A stretch of 64,000 nt of DNA from Gudongella sp046224405 (GTDB lineage: Bacteria > Bacillota > Clostridia > Tissierellales > Tissierellaceae). Under the pieces are notes generated by a model, which did no database searches, was not told the DNA's origin, and saw only the letters and a list, made by a program, of their open reading frames with translations. A program made the position numbers and the translations under genes. The stretch is taken from the NCBI RefSeq assembly GCF_046224405.1, contig NZ_JBJXRK010000001.1, forward strand, positions 186,001 to 250,000. The letters are read 5' to 3'. Numbering within the stretch: position 1 is the stretch's first letter; each line of letters begins with the position of its first letter. Positions 35,835 to 44,678 of this stretch are shown here, piece after piece.

Positions 35835-38800
35835 CTAGTTGGATATCTTTACACTGCCACTTCCCAAACGGTCCTGAAGCTCAAGAATCAGGTTGTCCTG
35901 ACTTCCGTCAATCCACAGACTCCGGTCGGCAGCGACTGTCTGTCTCTCTTTTTCAAAATACACATATACAGGGATATTCCCTGGGTATCTCCCTAGTATT
36001 TCCTTGACATCATCAAGGGTTCTCTTGTCATCCGTTCCAGATAGCTTTAGGTAAATCTTGCCCAGATTTATCTTTGTTATGGGAGATAGCCTGTCCGCTA
36101 TGATCTTTGGATCCTCAACCTCAGATATGGCGAGGCGTCCCTCAAGAAGCACTATCCTGTCCTCTTCCACCAGCTTATAGTTTTTCTCATAAATGGCTGG
36201 AAATATTACGCACTCAATGGTTCCGTAAAGGTCTTCAAGGCTTATGAAGGCCATCATATTGTTGTTCTTCGTCACCTTGTTCTTCTTTTCAACGATTATT
36301 CCAGCAATTGATACCCTTTGGCCGTCCCTCACCCCTGAGGGATGCATGGAATCATCCAATCCCTGGGTTATAAGGTCCGCAGTACTGAAGTTTGATAGGA
36401 GCTTGACCTCCTTCTCATAGGGCATTAAAGGATGCCCTGAAACATATATACCCAACATTTCCTTTTCCATTTGCAGAAGTGTATTCTGGGGAAATTCCCT
36501 CAAATCTGGCAGTCTGTCCCTTGCTACGGAATCATCAGTCTGGAACAGTGAGAATTGCCCCTCCAGGTTTCTCTTTCTGTCAGAGTGGATCCCATCTATG
36601 GTCTTTTCAAATATAGACAGTAGCTGGGCTCTGTTTGCCCCCATTGAATCCAGGGCTCCAGCCTTGATAAGACTTTCCACAGCCCTTTTGTTCATGGAGC
36701 TGCTGTCCGTCTTCTCAATTCTCTCTATAAAGTCTGTGAATCCTTTGAATTTGCCATCCCTTCTTGCCTTTACAATTGCCCTGATGAAGTTTTCTCCAAC
36801 ATTCTTCACTGCTGAAAGTCCGTATCGTATACTTTTCTTCTCCACTGTGAACTTCCCTTGAGAATGGTTGACATCAGGTGGAAGTACGTCTATCTGGAGT
36901 CGCTTGCATTCCTGAATATAAAGTGATACCTGAGATGTATTCCCCATTATGGATGAAATCAGTGCAGCCATAAACTCCACTGGGTAATAGACCTTTAGCC
37001 ACGCTGTCCTGTATGCTATTACCGCATAGGCAGCAGAATGTGACTTGTTGAATGCATAATTGGCAAAGTCTATCATCAGGTCAAATATCCTCGAGGCTGT
37101 CTTCTCGTCAACTCCGTTTCTGATTGCACCTGAAAGTATAACATCCTCATTCTCATCTGTCTGGCCGTAGATGAAATTCTTCCGCTCCTTTTCCATGACA
37201 TCCATTTTCTTCTTGCCCATTGCCCTTCTTACAAGGTCAGCTCTGCCAAAGGAGTAGCCACCCAGCTTTCTGACTATTTCCATGACCTGCTCCTGATAGA
37301 CTATGCAACCATAGGTCACATCAAGAATAGGTTCCAATGTTGAATGAAGGTATGATATCTGTGTTGGATCATGCTTGCAGGCCACAAAGGTGGGAATCTG
37401 ATTCATGGGACCAGGTCTGAAAAGGGAATTGGCTGCAATCAGATCCTCAAACACATTTGCCCTAAGCTCCTTCAGAAATGCCCTCATGCCTGGACTTTCA
37501 AACTGGAAAATGCCCAGGGTCTCAGCCCTTGCAAACAGCTCAAGAACCTTAGGGTCATCGAAGGTGATCTCGCCAAAATCGATCTCCCTGCTGTGATTCT
37601 CCCTTATAAGATCCACAGCATCCCTTATGACCGTCAAGGTCCTTAGCCCCAAAAAGTCCATCTTCAAAAGACCCAGCTCCTCAAGCTCAATCATTGTGAA
37701 CTGTGTTGTTATTGCATCATTGTTTCTCAGTAGGGGTGCATACTTTGTTACAGGCTCCTTGGAGATCACTACCCCTGCAGCGTGGGTTGACGTGTGTCTT
37801 GGCAGCCCCTCCACAGCCCTGGCAAGGTCTATTAGATTTCTCACATCCGGGTTTTCATCGTACTCCGTCCGGAGTGTCTTGCTTATTTCAAGAGCCCTGT
37901 CTATTGTTATGCCCAGCTCCGTTGGGATCTGCTTTGCGATGTAATCCACTTCACCATAGGGCATGTTGATCGCCCTCCCCACATCCCTGATTGCTCCCCT
38001 AGCAGCCATTGTACCGAAGGTGGCAATCTGGGCGACCCTGTCAGCCCCATACTTCTCAATTACATACTGGATTACCTCCTCACGTCTTTCATAGCAGAAG
38101 TCAATATCGATATCAGGCATGGTCACCCTTTCAGGATTGAGGAATCTCTCAAACAGCAGCCCATACTCCAAGGGGTCAATGTCTATTATATTTAGGGCAT
38201 AGGAGACCACACTTCCTGCAGCGGACCCTCTTCCAGGTCCCACCATGATCTGGTTGTCCCTTGCAAACTTGATGAAGTCCCAGACAATGAGGAAGTAGTC
38301 AGTGTATCCCATCTGAAGGATTATACTCAGTTCATACTCAAATCTATTCCGAATTTCCTCTGTAACCTCTCCGTATCGTTCAACCAGACCGGCTTCACAA
38401 AGCTCCCTCAGGTATGACTCGTTGGTGTACCCCTCAGGCACTTGGTATTCTGGCAGGTGGAGGGTGTCAAAATCCATTGAGACATTGCATCTGTCAGCAA
38501 TATCCTGTGTATTTTCCAAAGCCTGAGGCTGATCTGGAAACAGGGCCTCCATCTCTTCAGTGGATTTCAGATAGAATTCCTCTGTTGGGAACTTCATCCT
38601 GTCCTCATCTACAATGGTCTTTCCTGTTTGAACGCAAAGGAGCACGTCATGTACCCTTGCATCCTCCTTTCGAAGATAGTGCACATCGTTTGTTGCAATA
38701 AGCTTTATCTGAAGCTCGCGGCTCAGTTTTATCAGCTCTTTGTTTACGGTCTGCTGCTCAGGTATTCCATGGTCCTGAAGCTCCAGGAAAAAGTTGTCCT

Positions 38801-39305
38801 GGCCAAATATCTCCTTGTATTTCAAAGCAATCTCCCTGGCCTTTTCCAGATTGTTGTCCAGGATATGCTGCTGTACCTCCCCTCCAAGGCAGGCCGACAG
38901 ACAGATTATCCCCTCACTGTGGTCGGCAAGTACCTTGTGGTCTACTCTCGGCTTGTAGTAGAATCCGTTGACATACCCCTCGGATACTATTTTCATAAGG
39001 TTTTCATAACCCTTGTTGTTCTCTGCTAGAAGAACAAGATGATACTGATTCTTGTCCTTTGGCTCCTTCTCAAGATGGCTGCCCATGGCAATGTATACCT
39101 CGGACCCAAGAATCGGCTTTATCCCCTGCCTCTTTGCCTCCTGGTAAAACTGGACGACGCCAAACATGGACCCATGGTCTGTAATTGCAATTGAGTTCAT
39201 TCCCAGCTCCTTGGTCCTGCCTATAAGGTCCTTTATCCTGATGGACCCGTCCAGAAGGCTGTATTCAGTATGAACATGAAGGTGTGCAAATCCCTTTGCT
39301 CCCAT
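35835..39305 (-). CDS. dnaE: DNA polymerase III alpha subunit, DnaE type
   Basis: A 1156-residue replicative polymerase. The N-terminal PHP domain begins FAHLHVHTEYSLLDGSIRI; the catalytic palm includes PDIDIDFCYERREEV, and GPGRGSAAGSVVSY lies ahead of it. Helix-hairpin-helix and OB-fold regions follow (INLGKIYLKLSG near the end). There is no intein and no exonuclease insertion, so this is DnaE and not PolC. I chose the ATG at 39303-39305, with GAGGAG seven bases upstream; the open frame extends 13 codons further. It is the first gene of dnaE-pfkA-pyk, preceded by a terminator. Confidence 0.95.
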   Translation of the reverse strand: MGAKGFAHLHVHTEYSLLDGSIRIKDLIGRTKELGMNSIAITDHGSMFGVVQFYQEAKRQGIKPILGSEVYIAMGSHLEKEPKDKNQYHLVLLAENNKGYENLMKIVSEGYVNGFYYKPRVDHKVLADHSEGIICLSACLGGEVQQHILDNNLEKAREIALKYKEIFGQDNFFLELQDHGIPEQQTVNKELIKLSRELQIKLIATNDVHYLRKEDARVHDVLLCVQTGKTIVDEDRMKFPTEEFYLKSTEEMEALFPDQPQALENTQDIADRCNVSMDFDTLHLPEYQVPEGYTNESYLRELCEAGLVERYGEVTEEIRNRFEYELSIILQMGYTDYFLIVWDFIKFARDNQIMVGPGRGSAAGSVVSYALNIIDIDPLEYGLLFERFLNPERVTMPDIDIDFCYERREEVIQYVIEKYGADRVAQIATFGTMAARGAIRDVGRAINMPYGEVDYIAKQIPTELGITIDRALEISKTLRTEYDENPDVRNLIDLARAVEGLPRHTSTHAAGVVISKEPVTKYAPLLRNNDAITTQFTMIELEELGLLKMDFLGLRTLTVIRDAVDLIRENHSREIDFGEITFDDPKVLELFARAETLGIFQFESPGMRAFLKELRANVFEDLIAANSLFRPGPMNQIPTFVACKHDPTQISYLHSTLEPILDVTYGCIVYQEQVMEIVRKLGGYSFGRADLVRRAMGKKKMDVMEKERKNFIYGQTDENEDVILSGAIRNGVDEKTASRIFDLMIDFANYAFNKSHSAAYAVIAYRTAWLKVYYPVEFMAALISSIMGNTSQVSLYIQECKRLQIDVLPPDVNHSQGKFTVEKKSIRYGLSAVKNVGENFIRAIVKARRDGKFKGFTDFIERIEKTDSSSMNKRAVESLIKAGALDSMGANRAQLLSIFEKTIDGIHSDRKRNLEGQFSLFQTDDSVARDRLPDLREFPQNTLLQMEKEMLGIYVSGHPLMPYEKEVKLLSNFSTADLITQGLDDSMHPSGVRDGQRVSIAGIIVEKKNKVTKNNNMMAFISLEDLYGTIECVIFPAIYEKNYKLVEEDRIVLLEGRLAISEVEDPKIIADRLSPITKINLGKIYLKLSGTDDKRTLDDVKEILGRYPGNIPVYVYFEKERQTVAADRSLWIDGSQDNLILELQDRLGSGSVKISN

Positions 39306-39360
39306 AAACTCACTCCTCGTAATGATATACATAGATTTTACCACAAAACCACTTTAAATG

Positions 39361-39388
39361 AAAAAGCCTTCTCCAAGGAGAAGACCTA
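39361..39388 (-). terminator. Terminator after the GrdX-like gene
   Basis: CTTCTCC/GGAGAAG stem (39368-39374 and 39377-39383) followed by GCTTTTTC on the minus strand; it overlaps the end of the GrdX-like gene and lies upstream of dnaE. Confidence 0.7.
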
Positions 39389-39772
39389 ACTATGACCAAG
39401 CTTTTCAATTACATTTTCCATCAAGGACAGATCTATCACCCTGAAGTCCTCCAGTACGTGTTCTGGCCAGTCAGGGGTGGGTCTGTTGGTGATGAACTTC
39501 CTTGCTGCAATTATGCTATCCTCTACAATTGCCAGTCCTGAGGAATCAAGCTCATCCTTCCTTGAGGATAGGATAACGCTCTTGTAGGGTGTTTCGTTTG
39601 GTTTTATGCTTCCTGAAAGGGGATGGGTCAGAAGCTGGTGCCCCTTGTGAATCATGTCCCTTATATGCTCAAGTACCTGGATGTAACCATTGTTTTCAAG
39701 GTAATCAACCTGAAATTTATCATTGAACTTATCCCTTACATCTGGGTTGTTGGTAACCAGTATATTTTTCAT
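39386..39772 (-). CDS. GrdX-like protein outside a reductase operon
   Basis: A 128-residue relative of GrdX at 31678-32076. It shares VTNNPDV at the N-terminus, GHQLLTHPLSGS in the middle and the following PYKSVILSS, but little else. It is the last gene of a NUDIX-whiA-HPr-GrdX-like unit, starting 14 bases after HPr. No reductase gene is nearby. Its place with WhiA and HPr suggests that the family may have a wider role than the reductases, or that this copy was recruited. The function of GrdX proteins is unknown. Confidence 0.78.
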   Translation of the reverse strand: MKNILVTNNPDVRDKFNDKFQVDYLENNGYIQVLEHIRDMIHKGHQLLTHPLSGSIKPNETPYKSVILSSRKDELDSSGLAIVEDSIIAARKFITNRPTPDWPEHVLEDFRVIDLSLMENVIEKLGHS

Positions 39773-39786
39773 AGCTCCTCCCCGAC

Positions 39787-40047
39787 CTACTCAAAGCCCT
39801 TTTCAAGAAGTTGTGCAAGGCTATTTACCATATCTTCCTCGTCTGGACCGCTTGCTGAAAGGGTAATTTCTTCTCCGTGAAATGCTCCCAGTGACATTAT
39901 TCCAATGATACTCTTTCCATTGACTCTCCTGTTCTCTGATTCAATTTCAAGATTACTTTCATATTTATTGGCTTCCTTGACAAATAGGGCTGCAGGTCTT
40001 GCATGTAGGCCCTCCGGGTTTGTAAGTGTTACTGATTTCTTTATCAT
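39787..40047 (-). CDS. ptsH: HPr family phosphocarrier protein
   Basis: An 86-residue HPr. The active-site His is in NPEGLHARPAA and the regulatory Ser in GKSIIGIMSLGA, so both phosphorylation sites are present. Genes after whiA in bacilli often encode Crh, which lacks the His; here it is kept, so this is HPr by sequence in the crh position. HprK, encoded at 50166-51116, would phosphorylate the Ser. I use the ATG at 40045-40047, six bases after AGGAG, instead of the longer frame that overlaps whiA. No sugar PTS component is seen in the window. Confidence 0.92.
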   Translation of the reverse strand: MIKKSVTLTNPEGLHARPAALFVKEANKYESNLEIESENRRVNGKSIIGIMSLGAFHGEEITLSASGPDEEDMVNSLAQLLEKGFE

Positions 40048-40048
40048 A

Positions 40049-40999
40049 CTATTCTCCTCCCAATTCATCTGCTATCTCTTCCAATTTGCGGAATCTATGG
40101 TTCACTCCGGACTTTCCGATAGGCGGATTCATCATTTCTCCTATCTCCTTAAGACTTGCATCAGGATTTGCCAGTCTAACCTCGGCAATTTCCCTTAGGT
40201 TGTCCGGCAATTTATTCAGTCCCATTCTTCCTTGAATGGTCTTTATGCTCTCAATCTGTCTCATGGATGCACTGATTGTCTTCCCCAGGTTTGCAGTTTC
40301 ACAGTTGACCAATCTGTTGATGTTGTTCCTCACTTCCTTCAGAACCCTTATGTCCTCAAGCTTAAGAAGTGCCTGGTGAGCTCCTATTATATTCAGGAGA
40401 TCCACAATCTGCTCCCCTTCCTTGATATAGACAACAAAATTGTCCTTCCTCTGGATGATCTTGGAATTCAGCTCAAAGGAGTTGATTATGTCCCTAAGAC
40501 TTTTTGCATGCTCTTCATGGTTTGTGACAAATTCAAGATGATAGGTCTTCTCGGGATTGCTCATTGAGCCTCCACCGAGAAACGAACCTCTGATAAAGCT
40601 CCTCTTACAGCATCTGGATGAGACAATGCTCTTTGGAACGCCATATCTTGGATTGAAGAGGTTACTCCTGTCCTTGTCTATATACCCCACATCTGAAAGC
40701 ACTTTTTCTGATATTTTTTTGTCATGGATTATTATAAGATAGTTGTTGTTTTTCTTAAGCTGCTTGTTCTTCCTGACCATTACCTCAATTTCTGAATGAT
40801 ACATCATTTTTAGTATGGAAAAGATCCTTCTTGCTATGGCTGCATTCTCGGTTGTAAACTTGAGATTGATGTTCTGCATCCCTGTAATCTGAACGGTACC
40901 GTTCATTCTCACCAAAGCAGCCAGCTCTGCAAGAGCACAGCATTCCTTGTCAATTTCTATCCTTGATAATTCATTTTTGGTAATGGATGAAAATGACAT
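40049..40999 (-). CDS. whiA: DNA-binding protein WhiA
   Basis: A 316-residue WhiA: an N-terminal LAGLIDADG-like region (RSFIRGSFLGGGSMSNPEKTYHLEF is the family signature) and a C-terminal helix-turn-helix (LKEIGEMMNPPIGKSGVNHRFRKL). In Firmicutes WhiA affects cell division and chromosome segregation, and lies in a cluster with rapZ, yvcK and HPr or crh. Here rapZ-yvcK are 1.8 kb away, separated by the M42 gene and repeats. Its ATG lies only three bases after the NUDIX stop, so the two are probably coupled. Confidence 0.94.
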   Translation of the reverse strand: MSFSSITKNELSRIEIDKECCALAELAALVRMNGTVQITGMQNINLKFTTENAAIARRIFSILKMMYHSEIEVMVRKNKQLKKNNNYLIIIHDKKISEKVLSDVGYIDKDRSNLFNPRYGVPKSIVSSRCCKRSFIRGSFLGGGSMSNPEKTYHLEFVTNHEEHAKSLRDIINSFELNSKIIQRKDNFVVYIKEGEQIVDLLNIIGAHQALLKLEDIRVLKEVRNNINRLVNCETANLGKTISASMRQIESIKTIQGRMGLNKLPDNLREIAEVRLANPDASLKEIGEMMNPPIGKSGVNHRFRKLEEIADELGGE

Positions 41000-41002
41000 T
41001 CT

Positions 41003-41413
41003 TCATCCCTCCTGCCTTATTAGTTCAATCCCTTTGGATATGATTTTCTTCTCGTCAGAATACCTCAAAAGGTCCTTCGCTTTATTTATATGAACAAACC
41101 TGGCATCCACAAACCCTTCCTTCCTTTGTGGTACGCAATCCATGGAGCTGGTTCGCATTAGATACCAATGTACCGTTTTAAACACCGTCTCATTTCTTCT
41201 GAGATTCTTATATCTGTAATTGACTTCACCTATATATTCAATGACCTCGCCTTTAACCCCTGTTTCCTCCAACACTTCCCTAAGTGCTGCGGTCCTAATG
41301 CTCTCTCCCTTTTCAAGTCTACCCTTGGGCAGAACCCAGTCTCCGTTATATTTTTTTAACAGCAAGATAGCATTGCCAAATACAACAACTCCTCCTGAGC
41401 TGACCTCTATCAT
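41003..41413 (-). CDS. NUDIX hydrolase
   Basis: A 136-residue enzyme with the full Nudix box, G-(5)-E-(7)-REVLEETGV, beginning at GRLEKGESIRTAALREV (about residues 31-53). Such enzymes cleave nucleoside diphosphate derivatives; the exact substrate cannot be told. It is the first gene of the NUDIX-whiA-HPr-GrdX-like unit and divergent from the M42 peptidase gene, with about 140 bases between the two starts. Confidence 0.88.
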   Translation of the reverse strand: MIEVSSGGVVVFGNAILLLKKYNGDWVLPKGRLEKGESIRTAALREVLEETGVKGEVIEYIGEVNYRYKNLRRNETVFKTVHWYLMRTSSMDCVPQRKEGFVDARFVHINKAKDLLRYSDEKKIISKGIELIRQEG

Positions 41414-41489
41414 AATACCACTCCCAATAATCTACATTACTACACATCATATTAATTATACACCATTTTACTAGGTTTTTGTAAACATT

Positions 41490-41518
41490 TTCACAAATTT
41501 GACCTCTTGCTGTATAAT
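41490..41518 (+). promoter_or_regulatory. Sigma-A promoter of the M42 peptidase gene
   Basis: TTCACA (41490-41495), 17 bases, TATAAT (41513-41518). The ribosome site TGGGAGG follows about 30 bases later, before the ATG at 41556. Confidence 0.6.
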
Positions 41519-41555
41519 AATAATTATAGGAATAAATCACATTGGGAGGTACACT

Positions 41556-42593
41556 ATGAACATAAATATGAAGGACATAATCAGCAGACTTGAGGTGCTT
41601 TTAAAGACGCCCAGTCCAACTGGAAATACGGAAAAGGTCAATGCTTATGTTAGGGAGTTGTTTGAAGAAATACAGGTTCCCGTTAGGTTTACAGAAAAGG
41701 GAGCTTTGATTGCCACAATTGAAGGTCGTGACACCAACAGGTCTGTTACACTGTCTGGACACGTTGATACCCTTGGAGCCATGGTCAAGGAGTTGAAATC
41801 AAACGGGAGACTTAAGATATCCCAGCTGGGAGGATATGTAATGGATACCGTTGAAGGAGAGCATGTTGTGGTTGAGGCCATGGATGGTAGAACCTATACA
41901 GGCACGCTGGTCCTTACCAAGGCTTCAAGTCATGTCCATGGAAATGAGACTAAATCCACTGAACGGAATCTGGAGAATATGGAAATCCGTCTGGATGAAA
42001 GGGTTTCTTCAAAGGAGGATGTTGAGGAGCTTGGAATCCAGGTTGGAGATTTTGTGTCCTTTGACCCAAGGACCATGGTTACTCCATCTGGCTTTGTCAA
42101 GTCAAGACACCTTGATGACAAGGCAGGTGTAATCGCACTTTGGGGTATTGCAAAGTACCTTAGGTACAATGGAATAAAGCCAAATTACACCACCCACTTC
42201 TTTATCAGCAACTATGAGGAGGTTGGGCACGGTGCATCGGCAGCCATCCCCGAGGATACCTTTGAGTTTATTGCCATCGATATGGCTGCACCAGGTGAAG
42301 GACAGACCTCAGACGAGTTCTCAGTTACAATCTGTGCCAAGGACAGTACTGGCCCATATGATCTTGAAATAAGAAAGCGGCTTGTTGAGCTTTGCAGAAA
42401 GAATGAAATAAACTATAAGGTAGACATCTACCCCTACTACGGGTCAGATGCATCAGCGGCACTGAGGTCGGGGCATGATTTCAGAACAGGCCTGATCGGT
42501 CCGGGTGTCGATGCATCCCACTCCTTTGAACGCACCCATCAGGATGCCATAGAGGAGACAATAAAGCTTGGAATTGCATATTTGACTGAATAA
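41556..42593 (+). CDS. M42 family metallopeptidase (glutamyl aminopeptidase-like)
   Basis: A 345-residue peptidase with the expected two-metal ligands: SGHVDTLGAM, SRHLDDKAGVIALW, the catalytic SNYEEVGHG and FIAIDMAAPG, then SHSFERTH near the C-terminus. M42 enzymes are large tetrahedral aminopeptidases that trim peptides in the cytoplasm, which suits an amino-acid fermenter. The ATG at 41556 follows GGGAGG and fits the family start; the frame is open further upstream. It is one of two substantial plus-strand genes and interrupts the usual rapZ-yvcK-whiA order. Confidence 0.92.
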   Translation: MNINMKDIISRLEVLLKTPSPTGNTEKVNAYVRELFEEIQVPVRFTEKGALIATIEGRDTNRSVTLSGHVDTLGAMVKELKSNGRLKISQLGGYVMDTVEGEHVVVEAMDGRTYTGTLVLTKASSHVHGNETKSTERNLENMEIRLDERVSSKEDVEELGIQVGDFVSFDPRTMVTPSGFVKSRHLDDKAGVIALWGIAKYLRYNGIKPNYTTHFFISNYEEVGHGASAAIPEDTFEFIAIDMAAPGEGQTSDEFSVTICAKDSTGPYDLEIRKRLVELCRKNEINYKVDIYPYYGSDASAALRSGHDFRTGLIGPGVDASHSFERTHQDAIEETIKLGIAYLTE

Positions 42594-42603
42594 AACAGTA
42601 GTA

Positions 42604-42665
42604 AAACAGTAGGGACGGTTCTTTTTGTTTGGAAAATCAAACAAAAAGAACCGTCCCTACTGTTT
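42604..42665. repeat. Perfect 27-bp inverted repeat (REP-like hairpin)
   Basis: AAACAGTAGGGACGGTTCTT and seven more bases (42604-42630) are exactly complementary to 42639-42665, with loop GGAAAATC. A short direct repeat (TAAAACAGTAG twice) precedes it. I remember this GGGACGGTTCTTTTTGTTT hairpin from several clostridial genomes; the link to REP-type transposases is from memory. It could also terminate transcription from the M42 gene, though a T-run does not follow. Confidence 0.8.
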
Positions 42666-42689
42666 GGTGGCTTAGCCACAATATCAAAA

Positions 42690-42763
42690 AGGGTCAAGAC
42701 TCTTCGCGATGCTCAAAGTGACAACTATCTTGTCTTCCCGAGTGAAACGAAGGATCTTAGACC
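42690..42763. repeat. Imperfect long palindrome with GAAGGATCT-type motif
   Basis: GGGTCAAGA at the left end pairs with TCTTAGACCC at the right (one extra base), and CTTCG with CGAAG further in; CTC/GAG and TGACA/TGTCT continue towards the centre. The text AACGAAGGATCTTAGACCC resembles a palindromic repeat seen across many bacterial genomes next to genes. No open frame. Confidence 0.65.
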
Positions 42764-42780
42764 CTTAAGTTTTCCCGAAC

Positions 42781-42820
42781 AATTGTGAATCGTGAATTGA
42801 GAACTGAGAATTGAGAATTG
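42781..42820. repeat. Short tandem AATTGAGA-type repeat
   Basis: About 40 bases built from near copies of GAATTGAGA or GAACTGAGA (GAATCGTGAATTGAGAACTG and onwards), ending directly before the yvcK stop codon. Likely a slippage-made repeat; no function is evident. Confidence 0.6.
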
Positions 42821-42821
42821 A

Positions 42822-43808
42822 TTACACCAGCTCCATAAGCATCTGGCTTAGAAGCTTTGTATCGTGTCTCACATAATCCCCTTCAACCTCTATGAGCTTC
42901 TCCTCAATCAGCTTGATCTTCCTTTTCTTCAAGGCCTTTCCCTCTCCCTTTCGGGGATTCACCGGAACAGCTCCGTCCCTCTCATATCGCCTTCTGACGT
43001 TTGCAGGCACCTTCTCTACGTTTGCTATCACATAGTCCACAAAACCCTCGTGAGAGTGCTTCAGGATCCCCTCAAGGTGGTCTGTGACCGTATAGCTGTC
43101 TGTTTCCCCCGGCTGGGTCATTACATTGCATATGTAAGCCACTGGAGCCTTTGCCTTGTCAATATATTCAACCATATTTTTAACCAAGAGATTTGGTACT
43201 ATTGAAGTGTAAAGGCTACCTGGCCCCAATACTATAAGGTCAGCCTCTGTTATTGACTTCAGTGACTCCTTGAGCGGGTATGACATTTCCGGCTTCATTG
43301 AAATTCTTTCTATTCTGGCTTTTCTCTCCTTTACAACTGACGGAATTCTTGATTCACCCTCAACGGTGGTGCCATCGTCCAGATGGGCTATCAGGTTGAC
43401 ATTGTCCAGGGTTACAGGCAACACCTTCCCAGTGATGGAAAGTACATTACTTGTCTCCTTTATTGCCATTTCAAAGTTCCCATATATTTCGTTCATAGCG
43501 GCGATGAAAAGATTCCCGAAGCTTTGTCCCTTCAGGGAACCTTCGGTAAATCTGTACTGCAGCAGCCTTTCCATGGTGGGCTCCGTGTTTGCAAGAGCCA
43601 CCAGACAGGACCTTATGTCTCCAGGTGGCAATATGCCCAGGTCCTGTCTCAATCTTCCACTGCTTCCTCCATCATCGGCCACAGTAACTATTGCTGTTAT
43701 ATTGTCGGTGTGCTCCTTTAGACCCCTGAGAAGGACTGATAAACCAGTTCCTCCTCCAACCACCACTATCTTGGGGTTTTCCTTCTTTTTGCCTATGAAT
43801 CTATCCAT
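42822..43808 (-). CDS. yvcK: YvcK/gluconeogenesis factor family protein
   Basis: A 328-residue protein of the CofD-like YvcK family. Signatures are KIVVVGGGTGLSVLLRGLK at the N-terminus, TVADDGGSSGRLRQDLGILPPGDIR, and LIVLGPGSLYTSIVPNLLV. In B. subtilis YvcK is needed on gluconeogenic carbon sources, binds UDP-GlcNAc and affects cell wall synthesis. I choose the ATG at 43808 with AGAGGA eight bases upstream; a TTG at 43824-43826 overlapping the rapZ stop is the alternative. It is last in murB-PHP-rapZ-yvcK. Confidence 0.93.
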   Translation of the reverse strand: MDRFIGKKKENPKIVVVGGGTGLSVLLRGLKEHTDNITAIVTVADDGGSSGRLRQDLGILPPGDIRSCLVALANTEPTMERLLQYRFTEGSLKGQSFGNLFIAAMNEIYGNFEMAIKETSNVLSITGKVLPVTLDNVNLIAHLDDGTTVEGESRIPSVVKERKARIERISMKPEMSYPLKESLKSITEADLIVLGPGSLYTSIVPNLLVKNMVEYIDKAKAPVAYICNVMTQPGETDSYTVTDHLEGILKHSHEGFVDYVIANVEKVPANVRRRYERDGAVPVNPRKGEGKALKKRKIKLIEEKLIEVEGDYVRHDTKLLSQMLMELV

Positions 43809-43822
43809 TCTTATACATCCTC

Positions 43823-44674
43823 TCAACTCAGGTCTCTATGATCAACCAGTACCCTATGTCCGTTCTTCTTCAGAATATTCCCTATTTCCTCGGCAATTGC
43901 AACAGACCTGTGCTTTCCTCCTGTACAGCCAATCCCAATAACAAGCCGTGTCTTACCTTCAGTGACATAATTGGGTATCAAGAACTCCAACATCTCTATT
44001 GTTTTTCCAATGAAAATCTGTGTTTGTGTCCACTTGAACACATATTCCCTAACGTCCTTCTCCAGCCCTGAATGCTCCTTCAACTCAGGGATATAATACG
44101 GATTTGGGATGAACCTTACGTCAAAAACCAGGTCCGCATCAAGCAATACACCGTATTTGAAACCGAAGGAGGTGACTGAAATGGACAGCTTGCCCCTTTC
44201 CTCTCCTTCGACGAAAATCCTTGTCAGCTCCTCCTTGAGCATGCCCAGATTGAACTTGGAGGTATCGACTATATAGTCCGCTCTGCCCTTGACCTGATGC
44301 AGAATCCTTCGCTCCTCCTTGATTCCATCTATAAGGTTTCCTTCAGGATTCAAGGGATGTGGTCTTCTCAGCTCCTTGTATCTTTTTATGAGGGTTTCAT
44401 TGGCTGAGTCAAGGAACAGTATCTTATAGCCCACTCCCATCTCCTTGAGCTCATTCAGCTCCTGAAAAAGGTCCTCAAAAAATACTCCGCCCCTTATGTC
44501 AACAACCACTGCAACCTTTTTGATTTCCTTGGTTGATTTGTAGGTCAGCTCGGCAAACTTTGACAGCAAGGCAGGTGGAAGATTATCCATGCAATAATAA
44601 CCCATGTCTTCCATTACCTTCATTGCCTGTGATTTTCCGGCTCCCGACATTCCAGTTATTACGACAAAATCCAT
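43823..44674 (-). CDS. rapZ: RNase adapter RapZ (YvcJ)
   Basis: A 283-residue P-loop protein: Walker A GMSGAGKSQ, Walker-B-like VAVVVDIRGG, and the C-terminal domain with RLVIGIGCTGGKHRSVAIAEEI that binds glucosamine 6-phosphate in E. coli RapZ. In Gram-positives (YvcJ) it has nucleotidase activity and a less clear role. It starts four bases after the PHP gene and runs almost into yvcK, the conserved order in Firmicutes. Confidence 0.94.
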   Translation of the reverse strand: MDFVVITGMSGAGKSQAMKVMEDMGYYCMDNLPPALLSKFAELTYKSTKEIKKVAVVVDIRGGVFFEDLFQELNELKEMGVGYKILFLDSANETLIKRYKELRRPHPLNPEGNLIDGIKEERRILHQVKGRADYIVDTSKFNLGMLKEELTRIFVEGEERGKLSISVTSFGFKYGVLLDADLVFDVRFIPNPYYIPELKEHSGLEKDVREYVFKWTQTQIFIGKTIEMLEFLIPNYVTEGKTRLVIGIGCTGGKHRSVAIAEEIGNILKKNGHRVLVDHRDLS

Positions 44675-44678
44675 AGTC

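Noticed and set aside
39787..40047. Calling the small PTS-like protein Crh because it follows whiA
   Set aside because: The active-site His is present in GLHARPA; Crh lacks it.
42604..42665. Treating the 27-bp inverted repeat as an ordinary terminator
   Set aside because: It has no T-run after the stem, is much longer and more perfect than the other terminators here, and sits with two other repeats.
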